A DNA stretch of 58,293 bases from JBHPCZ01 sp042573625 (GTDB lineage Bacteria; Desulfobacterota; Desulfobacteria; Desulfobacterales; UBA11574): positions 1-58,293 of the forward strand of contig JBHPCZ010000006.1 of NCBI GenBank assembly GCA_042573625.1, given 5' to 3'. Below the pieces are notes generated by a model, which searched no databases, was not told the origin of the DNA, and worked only from the letters and a program-made list of their open reading frames with translations. Positions 15,734 to 23,282 of the stretch are shown here, piece after piece (position 1 is the first letter of the stretch; each line of letters opens with the position of its first letter). The translations under genes and the position numbers were made by a program.

Positions 15734-16099
15734 ATGCTTAGTTTTTTATCAATTACCAAGTCCTTGGCCGATGAAAGCCGCCTGCGCATCCTAATGGCTC
15801 TGAACGGCCGGGAATTGTGCGTCTGCCAGATCACGGAACTTTTGGGTCTTGCGTCATCCACGGTGTCCAAGCATATGGCGATTCTGACCCAGGCGCGCCT
15901 GGTTAAAAACCGTAAAGACGGCCGCTGGCGCTATTACTGTTTGGCTGATGATGAAGCTCCTCCGGAGGCACGCGATGCTATTTCCTGGGTTTTCCGATCT
16001 CTTTCCACAGTCGACAGAGTCCGGCAGGACGCCGTTAAGCTAGAGGAAATTTTAGCCCTCGATCCGGAAGATCTTTGCCGGATACAAAGCGGATCCTAA
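15734..16099 (+). CDS. arsR: ArsR/SmtB-family repressor with CxC metalloid site
   Basis: 121 aa. ITKSLADESRLRILMALNG, then RELCVCQITELLG with the CVC As(III)-type pair, then LASSTVSKHMAILTQARLV and the wing KDGRWRYYCL. The C-terminus carries a further Cys (EDLCRIQ). It is the second ArsR of the window and heads an operon with the Fe-S protein, Acr3 pump and CCG-domain protein. The large palindrome over its promoter is the likely autoregulatory operator. Confidence 0.9.
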   Translation: MLSFLSITKSLADESRLRILMALNGRELCVCQITELLGLASSTVSKHMAILTQARLVKNRKDGRWRYYCLADDEAPPEARDAISWVFRSLSTVDRVRQDAVKLEEILALDPEDLCRIQSGS

Positions 16100-16130
16100 T
16101 CAAACATCCCGCAAAAAAAGGAAGCTGGCT

Positions 16131-16655
16131 ATGCTGCTTGAAAGCTATAAACTTGAAATTTTTAACCCGGAGTGCAGACCGGGTGCCATGGCCGTGCATT
16201 GTTTTGCCCATCTTGATCAGGATGTGAGCGAAGCCATTCCTTACTTAAACGCCGTTCTCGGCGGGAATACCTATACAAAGGACCCGCCGTCCGTAGGATT
16301 TAAGATCCATGGAAAACTGATCACCATTCATTCCAGGAAAATCGCAGTTAATGCCCTTAAAGACGAGGAAGAGGCCACAAAAATCATCGAGTGGTTGAAA
16401 CGGGAGATCAACACAGCCTGGGAGAACCGCGATAATATAGAACCGCTGTATGAAGCAACTCCGCAGCCCAAGGTTTTTGAAATCCTCAAACTTCTGCCCA
16501 AGACCAACTGTAAAGAGTGCGGACAACCCACCTGCATGGTTTTTGCCTCCCAGGTGGCCGAGGGGGCCAAAGGCGCCGAAGACTGTCCGCCGCTGGATGA
16601 AGAAAACAGTAAGAAGCTGACGGAATATTTGAGCCGGTTTCGATTTGATTTTTAA
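16131..16655 (+). CDS. Fe-S domain protein of arsenic operons
   Basis: 174 aa. Residues 1-105 form an alpha/beta region (LEIFNPECRPGAMAVHCFAH, GKLITIHSRKIAVNALKDEEE). Residues about 115-165 are a four-Cys 4Fe-4S module like that in the corrinoid/Fe-S protein and ACS family: LPKTNCKECGQPTCMVFASQ ending in EDCPPLDEE. It sits between arsR and acr3. The function is unknown; an electron-transfer or metalloid-sensing role for the efflux system is a guess from context. Confidence 0.75.
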   Translation: MLLESYKLEIFNPECRPGAMAVHCFAHLDQDVSEAIPYLNAVLGGNTYTKDPPSVGFKIHGKLITIHSRKIAVNALKDEEEATKIIEWLKREINTAWENRDNIEPLYEATPQPKVFEILKLLPKTNCKECGQPTCMVFASQVAEGAKGAEDCPPLDEENSKKLTEYLSRFRFDF

Positions 16656-16678
16656 TTGTTGAGAGGAGGACGCTATCG

Positions 16679-17869
16679 ATGAGCAATGATGTTGTTTTGG
16701 ATAATGAGCGAAAAATGACCAGTGTTTTTGAGCGATATCTGTCCCTGTGGGTGGTATTGTGTATTATTGTCGGTATTCTACTCGGGAAAATCGCCCCCGG
16801 CGTGGCCCAATACCTCGATGGTCTGGCCATCTATGTCAAGGGGGCGCCGGTGGTGTCAATACCCATCGCTGTCTGCCTCTTCTTTATGATGTATCCCATC
16901 ATGGTCAAGATCGATTTCGGGGAGGTTATCCAGGCGGGAAAAAGCGGAAAACCGGTGTTCCTGACCCTATTCATCAACTGGTGCATCAAACCGTTTACCA
17001 TGTACGGAATCGCTAGCTTTTTTCTCGGTACGCTGTTTTACAATTTCATCGGTCCCGATGCCGTGGATTTGGTCAAGATGCCCTTTGGCCTCGATCTTCC
17101 GATAGGTGCGACCCACGGGGCCGGCACGGTGGTCATGGCCGGTGGCATCAAAATGCTTCAAGTGCCCCTTTGGCGGAGCTATCTGGCGGGTTGCATCTTG
17201 CTGGGGATTGCGCCATGTACCGCCATGGTTCTGGTGTGGGGCTATCTATCACGGGGAAATGATGGTTTGACGCTGGTGATGGTCGCCATCAACTCCTTGA
17301 CCATGCTCGTGCTGTACGGTGTTTTGGGCGGATTTCTGTTGGGCGTGGGACGATTGCCGGTGCCCTGGCAGGCGCTGCTGCTGTCCATCGGTATTTACGT
17401 GGCCTTGCCCCTGGTAGCCGGCTATCTTTCCCGGAAGTGGGTCATCTCTGCAAAAGGTGAAACATGGTTCAAGGAAAAATTCTTGCACGTGCTTACCCCT
17501 GTTACGATTGTCGCGCTGCTAATCACTCTGGTGTTGTTGTTCTCATTTAAAGGTGAGGTAATTATCAGCAACCCGTTGACTATCGTGTGGATTGCGGTTC
17601 CTTTATTCATTCAGACCATGCTCATCTTTTGCCTGGGGTACGGTCTGGCGCTGCTGCTAAAACTCCGCTACGTGGATGCCGCACCCGCAGCCATGATTGG
17701 CGCCTCCAATCATTTTGAAGTGGCCATCGCGACGTCGACCATGCTCTTCGGCCTGTCATCTGGTGCTGCGTTGGCTACGGTTGTCGGTGTGCTGATTGAA
17801 GTGCCGTTGATGTTGATGCTGGTTAAAATCTGTTTAAAAACGTCCCACTGGTTTCCGTCGAAAGGCTAA
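16679..17869 (+). CDS. acr3: Acr3-family arsenite efflux permease
   Basis: 396 aa with ten expected membrane segments. Family marks: FERYLSLWVVLCIIVGILLG at the start, FFMMYPIMVKIDFGEV, LFINWCIKPFTMYGIASFF with the conserved Cys, SYLAGCILLGIAPCTAMVLVW with the catalytic-type Cys, and GASNHFEVAIATSTMLFG near the end. Acr3 exports As(III) with the proton gradient. An additional loop GLDLPIGATHGAGTVVMAG lies around 140-160 and is longer than in short Acr3 proteins. GGAGG precedes the ATG. It is the central transporter of the second operon. Confidence 0.93.
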   Translation: MSNDVVLDNERKMTSVFERYLSLWVVLCIIVGILLGKIAPGVAQYLDGLAIYVKGAPVVSIPIAVCLFFMMYPIMVKIDFGEVIQAGKSGKPVFLTLFINWCIKPFTMYGIASFFLGTLFYNFIGPDAVDLVKMPFGLDLPIGATHGAGTVVMAGGIKMLQVPLWRSYLAGCILLGIAPCTAMVLVWGYLSRGNDGLTLVMVAINSLTMLVLYGVLGGFLLGVGRLPVPWQALLLSIGIYVALPLVAGYLSRKWVISAKGETWFKEKFLHVLTPVTIVALLITLVLLFSFKGEVIISNPLTIVWIAVPLFIQTMLIFCLGYGLALLLKLRYVDAAPAAMIGASNHFEVAIATSTMLFGLSSGAALATVVGVLIEVPLMLMLVKICLKTSHWFPSKG

Positions 17870-17929
17870 GTGGCCTCTGATTCCCGAAAGACAACGAGAG
17901 GATGAAACAATTACGCGCCAGGTGTTGCC

Positions 17930-19303
17930 ATGAATCCTGAAGATAAGATCAGAGGGGTTGTAGATCTCTGTGCGGATTGTGACATTTGCCGATATCTGTT
18001 GGAGTCCACCTGTCATCTGTTTCCCGAATTGTACAGGCTTTTTGACAGAGAGACGGACACCGGAGAAAAAATTACAGCCGAGGAGCTGAGACACCTGGTA
18101 GATCTTTGCAATTTCTGCGCGATATGCCCGTGCCCCAATATCCGGGCTGATATCATGCAGGCCAAAACCGCTTTCATTGACAGAGATGGTCTTAAACTGG
18201 GCATTCGTATCCTGGAAAATGTGGACCGCATCGGGAAAATATGCGGCGCGTACCCGCAACTGGCCAACGTCCTTTTTCAAAACAAACAGGCAGGAAACCT
18301 GCTCAAGAAAGCAACCGGGATTCACAAAAGCAGAAACATTCCCCGATTTCCAAAAGAGAATTTTGTCAAATGGGCACACCGGCACCAGCTTAACCGAAAA
18401 ACCAAAGCCGGACAGAAGAGGAAAGTGGCCTTTTTCTCAGGCTGCACCGGGAGACACTTTTTCCCGGAGGTGGCAAAAGCGGCTGTTGACGTTTTCCAGC
18501 ATAACGGGATTGATTTTTACTACCCGGATCAGCAATGCTGCGGCATGCCTGCGATGCTCGAGGGGGACCGAAAGCTTACGTTGAAATTCGCCGAGTCCAC
18601 TGTGGCACATCTGGCTGAGGCGGTTGAAGACGGATACGACATCGTCTGCTCATGCCCGACCTGCGGATATATGCTGAAAATCGTATTAAAAGAGGGTGCC
18701 TATTATTCTTCCGAATATCAGGGTGCTGTCGGAGGTGATGAATTCAACCTGAGAATTCCCAAGGACGACCGTACAACCAACCCGAACAAGGGGTCGTTCG
18801 TATTGCTCAAAAAATCTCTATACCCGGGTATCTTAAAAGATGAAGGATATTTTTCTTCCATCAGCGCGCGAAAACGGATCTTGGTGGCGGAACACACCTA
18901 TGATCTGGGGGAATATTTGATGGAACTTCATGTGGCGGGTGAAATTAAAAACACTTTCGGCCCGATGCCCGAACAGACCGTCTATTACCCGCCCTGCCAT
19001 CTAAGAGAACAGAATATCGGCAGGCCGTATCAGGACCTACTGGGCCTGGTACCGGAATTGTCAATAGAAACAATCGAAGAAGCCTTTTATTGCTGCGGCA
19101 TGGCCGGGATTATGGGGTTTAAACGAGAATTCCATCCGGCTTCCATTAAAATGGGCAGCCGGCTGATGGCAAAAATCAAAGAAATCCATCCCAAAAGTCT
19201 CATCACGGATTGTCTGAGTTGCCGGCTGCAGTTCAATCAACTGACACCTTATCGTGTGTTTCACCCGATCGAGATTCTTAAAGAGTCTTATGCTGCGTAT
19301 TAA
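17930..19303 (+). CDS. Fe-S protein with two CCG domains (GlpC/HdrD-like)
   Basis: 457 aa. The N-terminal ferredoxin part has CADCDICRYLLESTCHLFPE and FCAICPCPNIRADIM. The remainder has two CCG-type cysteine domains: FFSGCTGRHFF with CCGMPAMLEG and CPTCGYMLK, then YYPPCHLREQNIG with FYCCGMAGIMG and DCLSCRLQF. Such domains bind Fe-S or Zn and mediate thiol/disulfide or quinone chemistry in heterodisulfide reductase, GlpC and lactate oxidases. The position after acr3 suggests a redox role in the metalloid operon. Related proteins often sit next to rubrerythrin, so a stress function is an alternative. Confidence 0.8.
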   Translation: MNPEDKIRGVVDLCADCDICRYLLESTCHLFPELYRLFDRETDTGEKITAEELRHLVDLCNFCAICPCPNIRADIMQAKTAFIDRDGLKLGIRILENVDRIGKICGAYPQLANVLFQNKQAGNLLKKATGIHKSRNIPRFPKENFVKWAHRHQLNRKTKAGQKRKVAFFSGCTGRHFFPEVAKAAVDVFQHNGIDFYYPDQQCCGMPAMLEGDRKLTLKFAESTVAHLAEAVEDGYDIVCSCPTCGYMLKIVLKEGAYYSSEYQGAVGGDEFNLRIPKDDRTTNPNKGSFVLLKKSLYPGILKDEGYFSSISARKRILVAEHTYDLGEYLMELHVAGEIKNTFGPMPEQTVYYPPCHLREQNIGRPYQDLLGLVPELSIETIEEAFYCCGMAGIMGFKREFHPASIKMGSRLMAKIKEIHPKSLITDCLSCRLQFNQLTPYRVFHPIEILKESYAAY

Positions 19304-19498
19304 GCCCAATACAGAAAGGGGGGCAACCTAAAAACATTGATTAAAATATCTTCTCGGGTCTGATACGTTAAATGATTTTCCCCTGTCTTTTCCGGTTGGA
19401 ACCGACTTATTTCTGGAAGACCCCGCCTTGTGTTAGCTATGGTTTTAGATGACACCAGAATTTTGCCCCTATCAAGTTTAGTTAGAGGAGGGCGAATT

Positions 19499-19954
19499 AT
19501 GAGCACGGATATAAAAATTCAACTCAAACAGTGCTTTGAATTACTGGCCAAAATCAGAGCAGCATACCCAGACGGAGAGTTTGATCGGGAGATGCTCCAC
19601 GGTGACATGGATTTTCGTTATCGCCAGATCAAGGAAATGCGGGAAAAACTGGAAGCTTTGCCGAAAGTTGTTCACGACTTTGCCAGGTTTGAGAATGCCC
19701 TTCGGGCTCCCGATGAGGCGGTAAAATCTTTTTTTTACTCAGTTCTGGAAGAACCTGAAAAGCTCACCTCATTGGTTGGGATAGGATTTAAACAAAGGCG
19801 AGAAGAACTTCAGAAACTGGCTGTCGAACTTGAAACCGCGGAAAGACATATCGAAGAATTGCTCACCCGTACTCGTCTGGCCGGCGTTCTGGATGCAGAA
19901 TATAAGTTGAATAAGGACTATCGTAATGTTATTGCTGCTTTTCTGGCGCTGTGA
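19499..19954 (+). CDS. Helical hypothetical protein
   Basis: 151 aa from the ATG at 19499 with GAGGAGGG upstream; the longer frame from 19430 has no ribosome site. Almost entirely alpha-helical, with likely coiled coils at about 40-60 and 100-125 (FKQRREELQKLAVELETAER). One cysteine, no membrane segment. It precedes the second UU gene. The family is not recognised. Confidence 0.55.
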   Translation: MSTDIKIQLKQCFELLAKIRAAYPDGEFDREMLHGDMDFRYRQIKEMREKLEALPKVVHDFARFENALRAPDEAVKSFFYSVLEEPEKLTSLVGIGFKQRREELQKLAVELETAERHIEELLTRTRLAGVLDAEYKLNKDYRNVIAAFLAL

Positions 19955-19960
19955 TTAAGG

Positions 19961-19990
19961 CTTTTTCGAAAAAGTCCATCTAAGTGGACT
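19961..19990. promoter_or_regulatory. Two adjoining short palindromes before the second UU gene
   Basis: CTTTTTCGAAAAAG (19961-19974) is a perfect palindrome, and AGTCCA (19973-19978) with TGGACT (19985-19990) forms a second hairpin. They lie between the preceding stop and the ribosome site of the UU gene. A weak terminator or protein site is possible. Confidence 0.3.
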
Positions 19991-20030
19991 ATCATTCATT
20001 TGGAAAAATTTTGAATTTGGAGAACTTAAA

Positions 20031-20324
20031 ATGAAAAAAGATTCAACCCCCCGCCTTAGTGACTTTCTCGTCAATTTCATTTCCGAGCGGGGCGGCATTA
20101 TGACCGTTTTTAACGGCACAACGGTTATCGGGTGATGAAGGAGCGTTAAAGGTTCAATCGGTCGGATTGGCACACCAATAGATGATCGGAAGTACACTTA
20201 TTTCCAAACTCGTGGGTTGGAACTCTACATTGAAAAGAAGATCATAGAGCAATTGCCCGAAGGAGACAGAAATATTAAAGTACTGATGGGCGATTACGGC
20301 TGCAGGTTAATAACCTTGGAATAG
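20031..20324 (+). CDS. Predicted selenoprotein with consecutive Sec-Sec (UU) pair, copy 2
   Basis: The ATG at 20031 follows GGAGAA. The frame has TGA TGA at 20133-20138 (codons 35-36) and, if these are read, goes on to TAG at 20322-20324 for 97 aa. It shares with copy 1: ERGG near residue 20, FNGTTVIG before the pair, RSVKGSIGRIG after it, LELYIEK and VLMGDYGCR at the end. Identity across the pair with the same two TGA codons argues for selenocysteine. The conserved C-terminal Cys could partner the selenols. It is the last gene of the island, after acr3 and the CCG-domain gene. Confidence 0.75.
20154..20170 (+). promoter_or_regulatory. SECIS-like hairpin after TGA TGA, copy 2
   Basis: TCAATC (20154-20159), loop GGTCG (20160-20164), GATTGG (20165-20170), again 15 bases after the second TGA. 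Compared with copy 1 the third pair is A-T instead of G-C and the outermost is T-G instead of C-G, while the loop is unchanged. Coding constraint (IGRIG) explains part of the conservation. Confidence 0.6.
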
Positions 20325-20447
20325 GATCTATTATTCCTCTTTTGTCTAAATTGTCAATATACTCTCTGAACTCACTCACTGCTCATCCTTAATGCCAAAG
20401 GGTTTCTCTTCGTTAAGTTTCGAACTATTGAATAGTTGAAAAAAGTG

Positions 20448-20477
20448 TTGACATCTCCCAAAATGACGTGCTACATA
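20448..20477 (+). promoter_or_regulatory. Sigma-70-type promoter of the homocysteine leader
   Basis: TTGACA at 20448-20453 and TACATA at 20472-20477 with an 18-base spacer. The transcript would begin near 20484, just before the Met-rich leader peptide. Confidence 0.65.
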
Positions 20478-20506
20478 GTGGTACAATAAAAATTATGGAA
20501 TAGGTT

Positions 20507-20587
20507 ATGACAATTTTCGATCAATTCAGTGCGCACACCCTTCGTATGATGTCCATGATGCAGGCTCGAGGTGCGCCCATGGGTTGA
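20507..20587 (+). CDS. Methionine-rich leader peptide (26 aa)
   Basis: The ATG at 20507 follows GGAA at six bases. The peptide has six methionines among 26 residues, four of them in the block MMSMM, and ends in GAPMG before TGA. It lies between a promoter and an intrinsic terminator, upstream of homocysteine synthesis genes. This is the layout of an amino-acid attenuation leader in which scarcity of charged tRNA-Met stalls the ribosome. Reading the TGA as Sec would add only five residues and is not supported. Confidence 0.65.
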   Translation: MTIFDQFSAHTLRMMSMMQARGAPMG

Positions 20588-20648
20588 TCACATCCTTTTT
20601 AAACAAGGAAAAGCCGTGGGCCGATTTAAAACGCCCACGGCTTTTTTT
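20531..20648 (+). promoter_or_regulatory. Candidate methionine attenuator with alternative hairpins
   Basis: Arm 1 GCGCACACC (20531-20539) pairs with arm 2 GGTGCGC (20570-20576), with one bulge. Arm 2' GCCCATGG (20575-20582) pairs with arm 3 CCGTGGGC (20614-20621), with one G-T pair. Arm 3 GCCGTGGGC (20613-20621) pairs perfectly with arm 4 GCCCACGGC (20633-20641). The Met block of the leader peptide lies between arms 1 and 2. A ribosome stalled there would free arm 2 to block the terminator. This matches the classical 1:2/2:3/3:4 scheme. Confidence 0.6.
20613..20648 (+). terminator. Intrinsic terminator of the leader
   Basis: A perfect 9-bp stem GCCGTGGGC / GCCCACGGC with an 11-base loop is followed at once by seven T (20642-20648). 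It lies 174 bases before the DUF39 gene. Confidence 0.85.
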
Positions 20649-20822
20649 ATTTTAAGGAAAGCATTTAAGCAATGTTCCTGCCATTAACGAACAATACAAT
20701 CCGCCCAATTTCGACAGATGGATGGGTGTGCCTATGGATAATGGCCGAGCTCCTTCAGGGGCTATTTCATCGAATTGTTTTTTTTAACCATACTATCCAT
20801 TATCCGGAAAGGAGACATGCCC

Positions 20823-22013
20823 ATGGCAAAAACCATTGAAGAAATTAACAAGAAAATACGTTCGGGAAAAGCGGTGGTGTTCACCGCCGAAGAAATTATC
20901 GATGTGGTCCAAAAAAAAGGATCCAAAAAAGCCGCCCAGGAGGTCGATGTCGTCACCACCGGCACATTCGCCCCCATGTGCTCCTCGGGTGCTTTTTTAA
21001 ATATTAAGCAGCCGAAAGATAAAATAAAACTCGGCGGAGGGTTCGCCACGCTCAACGGGGTGCCGGCGTATGCGGGTCTGGCCGCGGCAGACATTTACAT
21101 CGGCGCAACAGCACTGCCCGACGGCGACCCGCGCAACGACAACGGCCGCCCCGGCAGATTCAGATACGGCGGCGCCCACGTCATCGAAGACCTGGTTGCC
21201 GGTAAAAAAGTGACGTTAAAGGGCGGCGGTTACGGTACCGACTGCTACCCCCAAAAACACCTCGAACAGCTCATCGGTTTTGACGACATGAACGACGCCT
21301 TTCTGTTCAACCCCAGAAACTGCTATCAGAACTACAACGTAGCGGTAAACCTATCCGATAAGTCGATCTATACCTACATGGGAAAACTCAAACCCAAGCT
21401 TGGCAACGCCTATTATTGCAGCGCCGGACAGCTTTCACCCCTATTCAACGATCCGTATTACCGAACCATCGGTATCGGCACCCGTGTTTTTCTCTGCGGT
21501 GCCCAGGGCTATGTGGTCTGGCAAGGCACCCAGCACAATCCGGCGGGACCTCGACTGGAAAATGGAACCCCACGATCGCCGTCCGGAACAGTGGCGCTGA
21601 TCGGTGATCTGCGACAGATGACCACCAAATGGCTGCGCGCGGCGTCATTTACAGGTTACGGCATCACGTTGAGTGTTGCCGTCGGCATTCCGATTCCGAT
21701 CCTGGATGAGGATATGGCACGGTCGGTTTCCGTCACGGACGCCGAACTCAAAGCCCCGGTGGTGGATTACAGCAAGTACTATCCATTCGGCGAAGGTGAA
21801 GCGAAACTCGCTGAAGTCACCTATGAAGAGCTGAAATCCGGAACGATCCGTATAAAAGGGGAAAATGTGCCTACCGGATCCTTTTCCAGCTACGCCATGG
21901 CCCGAAATGTGGCTCAACAGTTAAAGTCTTTAATTCAGAAGGGTGAGTTTTTGCTGACGCAACCGCAGGCGCCGCTTCCGGGTGCTGCTGCGGGAAAGGA
22001 GGCGGCAATATGA
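20823..22013 (+). CDS. Homocysteine biosynthesis protein, DUF39 family
   Basis: 396 aa from the ATG at 20823 (AAAGGAG eight bases upstream; the ATG at 20817 is too close). Long DUF39 (COG1900) protein: VVTTGTFAPMCSSGAFLNI near the start, KIKLGGGFATLNGVPAYAGL, DNGRPGRFRYGGAHVIEDL, GGGYGTDCYPQKHLE, FNPRNCYQNYNVAVN and QGTQHNP. In methanogens and sulfate reducers DUF39, with a NIL/ferredoxin partner, turns aspartate semialdehyde plus reduced sulfur into homocysteine. The partner gene overlaps by four bases. The upstream Met-rich leader fits feedback by the methionine supply. Confidence 0.9.
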   Translation: MAKTIEEINKKIRSGKAVVFTAEEIIDVVQKKGSKKAAQEVDVVTTGTFAPMCSSGAFLNIKQPKDKIKLGGGFATLNGVPAYAGLAAADIYIGATALPDGDPRNDNGRPGRFRYGGAHVIEDLVAGKKVTLKGGGYGTDCYPQKHLEQLIGFDDMNDAFLFNPRNCYQNYNVAVNLSDKSIYTYMGKLKPKLGNAYYCSAGQLSPLFNDPYYRTIGIGTRVFLCGAQGYVVWQGTQHNPAGPRLENGTPRSPSGTVALIGDLRQMTTKWLRAASFTGYGITLSVAVGIPIPILDEDMARSVSVTDAELKAPVVDYSKYYPFGEGEAKLAEVTYEELKSGTIRIKGENVPTGSFSSYAMARNVAQQLKSLIQKGEFLLTQPQAPLPGAAAGKEAAI

Positions 22014-22426
22014 AACGGATGAAGGTTGTGCTTAATTTTTCAGAAGACATTGTTGAAGACCCGATTACCTATCATCTCATCTCCGACTACGGCATCCAGG
22101 TCAACATTTTGCGCGCCAGCATCGATCCGGGAAAGCAGGGCATGATGGTTGTGGAACTTGGCGGCGAGGAAAATCAAATTTCACAAGGGCTCGACTATCT
22201 CGAAAGGGTGGGTGTACAAGTAGAGCCTTTGGCACAGGAAATTCGCCATCTGGAAGACCGATGCACCAGCTGCACGTCATGCGTGCCGCACTGCCCGACG
22301 CAGGCGCTTGAGGTAGACCGGCAATCCTGGTATGTATCATTCGAGCCGGAAAAGTGCATCATCTGCCTTTCGTGCATAGAAGCATGTATCTACAGAGCCA
22401 TGTCCGTAACGGAACGTTTGGCTTGA
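22010..22426 (+). CDS. NIL-domain ferredoxin, partner in homocysteine synthesis
   Basis: 138 aa, start overlapping the DUF39 stop (ATGA). The N-terminal NIL domain (about 1-75, LNFSEDIVEDPITYHLISDY) resembles the ligand-binding domain of MetN-type proteins. The C-terminal part is a 2[4Fe-4S] ferredoxin with CTSCTSCVPHCPTQAL and CIICLSCIEACIYRAM. Known partner of DUF39 in the direct sulfide route to homocysteine, probably supplying electrons or sulfur. Confidence 0.92.
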   Translation: MKRMKVVLNFSEDIVEDPITYHLISDYGIQVNILRASIDPGKQGMMVVELGGEENQISQGLDYLERVGVQVEPLAQEIRHLEDRCTSCTSCVPHCPTQALEVDRQSWYVSFEPEKCIICLSCIEACIYRAMSVTERLA

Positions 22427-22440
22427 TCCTGCCTAAAAAT

Positions 22441-22479
22441 AAAACCGCCGCAGCTTTGTGATCGCCTGCGGCGGTTTTT
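22441..22479. terminator. Strong intrinsic terminator, probably bidirectional
   Basis: AAAACCGCCGCAG (22441-22453) pairs with CTGCGGCGGTTTT (22466-22478), with T-runs on both strands. It separates the converging NIL-ferredoxin gene and the leftward Fe-S gene. Confidence 0.9.
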
Positions 22480-22500
22480 ATTATGGTGATAATGTGAATA

Positions 22501-23274
22501 TTAGGGATTAGGCGTTTTGCTCGACAGTGCAGCTCTTTCCAGTATCTTGCCCTTGACGCTAATAACCACCACCTCCGCGGGTATCTCTTTACCGGATGCT
22601 TCCAATCCCCTTTTCACGATGATGGGAAGACCCGAGCAGCAGGGGACCTCTATGATGGGTATCGTAATGCTCTTGATGCCCGCTGTTTTGAAAACCTCCG
22701 TAAACTTGTCAATGTACTCCTGGGCATCATCCAGCTTGGGGCACCCCATCATGACCGCTTTGCCCTTAAGAAAATCCCTGTGAAATGACGGGTAGGTCGC
22801 CGGAACACAATCCGCAACGACCACAAGGTCCGCGCCTTTGAGAAAGGGCGCCTGGGGCGGGACAAGCTTTATCTGAATCGGCCAGTGGGACAGCGCCGAT
22901 TCTGACTCACCTTCGACCGGGCCGGGGAATTCTGTCGATCGGGCGAGGTCCGCCGGAACGAACGTCTGGATACCGGCTGAGGGACATCCGCACTGCGCAA
23001 CAGCTTCTTCTTTGGGTGTTTCTTTTTCCATCTGTGCGAGATGTTCTTCCACCGCTTCTTCATCAAACTCATCGGCTTCCCGTTCAATGACCTTGAGCGC
23101 ACCCGTAGGGCATTCGCCAAGGCATGCGCCCAAACCGTCACACAATTTATCCTCAACAATCCGTGCCTTGCCGTCCACGATTTCCAACGCACCCTCCGCA
23201 CAGGAGGGCACACACTCTCCGCATCCGTCGCACAGTTCATCATCGATTTCTATAACTTTTCGTGTAACTTTCAT
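22501..23274 (-). CDS. 4Fe-4S protein with C-terminal thiol/Fe-S domain
   Basis: 257 aa. N-terminal double ferredoxin: LCDGCGECVPSCAEGAL and a second site CDGLGACLGECPTGAL in which one Cys is replaced (CxxxxACLGEC). A long acidic linker follows (about 65-110), then a domain with LVVVADCVPATYPSFHRDFL, MMGCPKLDD and IEVPCCSGLPIIVKRGL. Such proteins commonly lie beside hcp in clostridia and sulfate reducers and are thought to pass electrons. AGGAGA precedes the ATG. It follows the HD gene by eight bases and forms a leftward set with hcp. Confidence 0.8.
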   Translation of the reverse strand: MKVTRKVIEIDDELCDGCGECVPSCAEGALEIVDGKARIVEDKLCDGLGACLGECPTGALKVIEREADEFDEEAVEEHLAQMEKETPKEEAVAQCGCPSAGIQTFVPADLARSTEFPGPVEGESESALSHWPIQIKLVPPQAPFLKGADLVVVADCVPATYPSFHRDFLKGKAVMMGCPKLDDAQEYIDKFTEVFKTAGIKSITIPIIEVPCCSGLPIIVKRGLEASGKEIPAEVVVISVKGKILERAALSSKTPNP

Positions 23275-23282
23275 AATCTCTC

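Noticed and set aside
20507..20602. Leader peptide read through its TGA as a tiny selenoprotein ending USHPF
   Set aside because: There is no hairpin of the type seen after the UU genes, and the extension is only a few residues. A stop codon fits the attenuator better.
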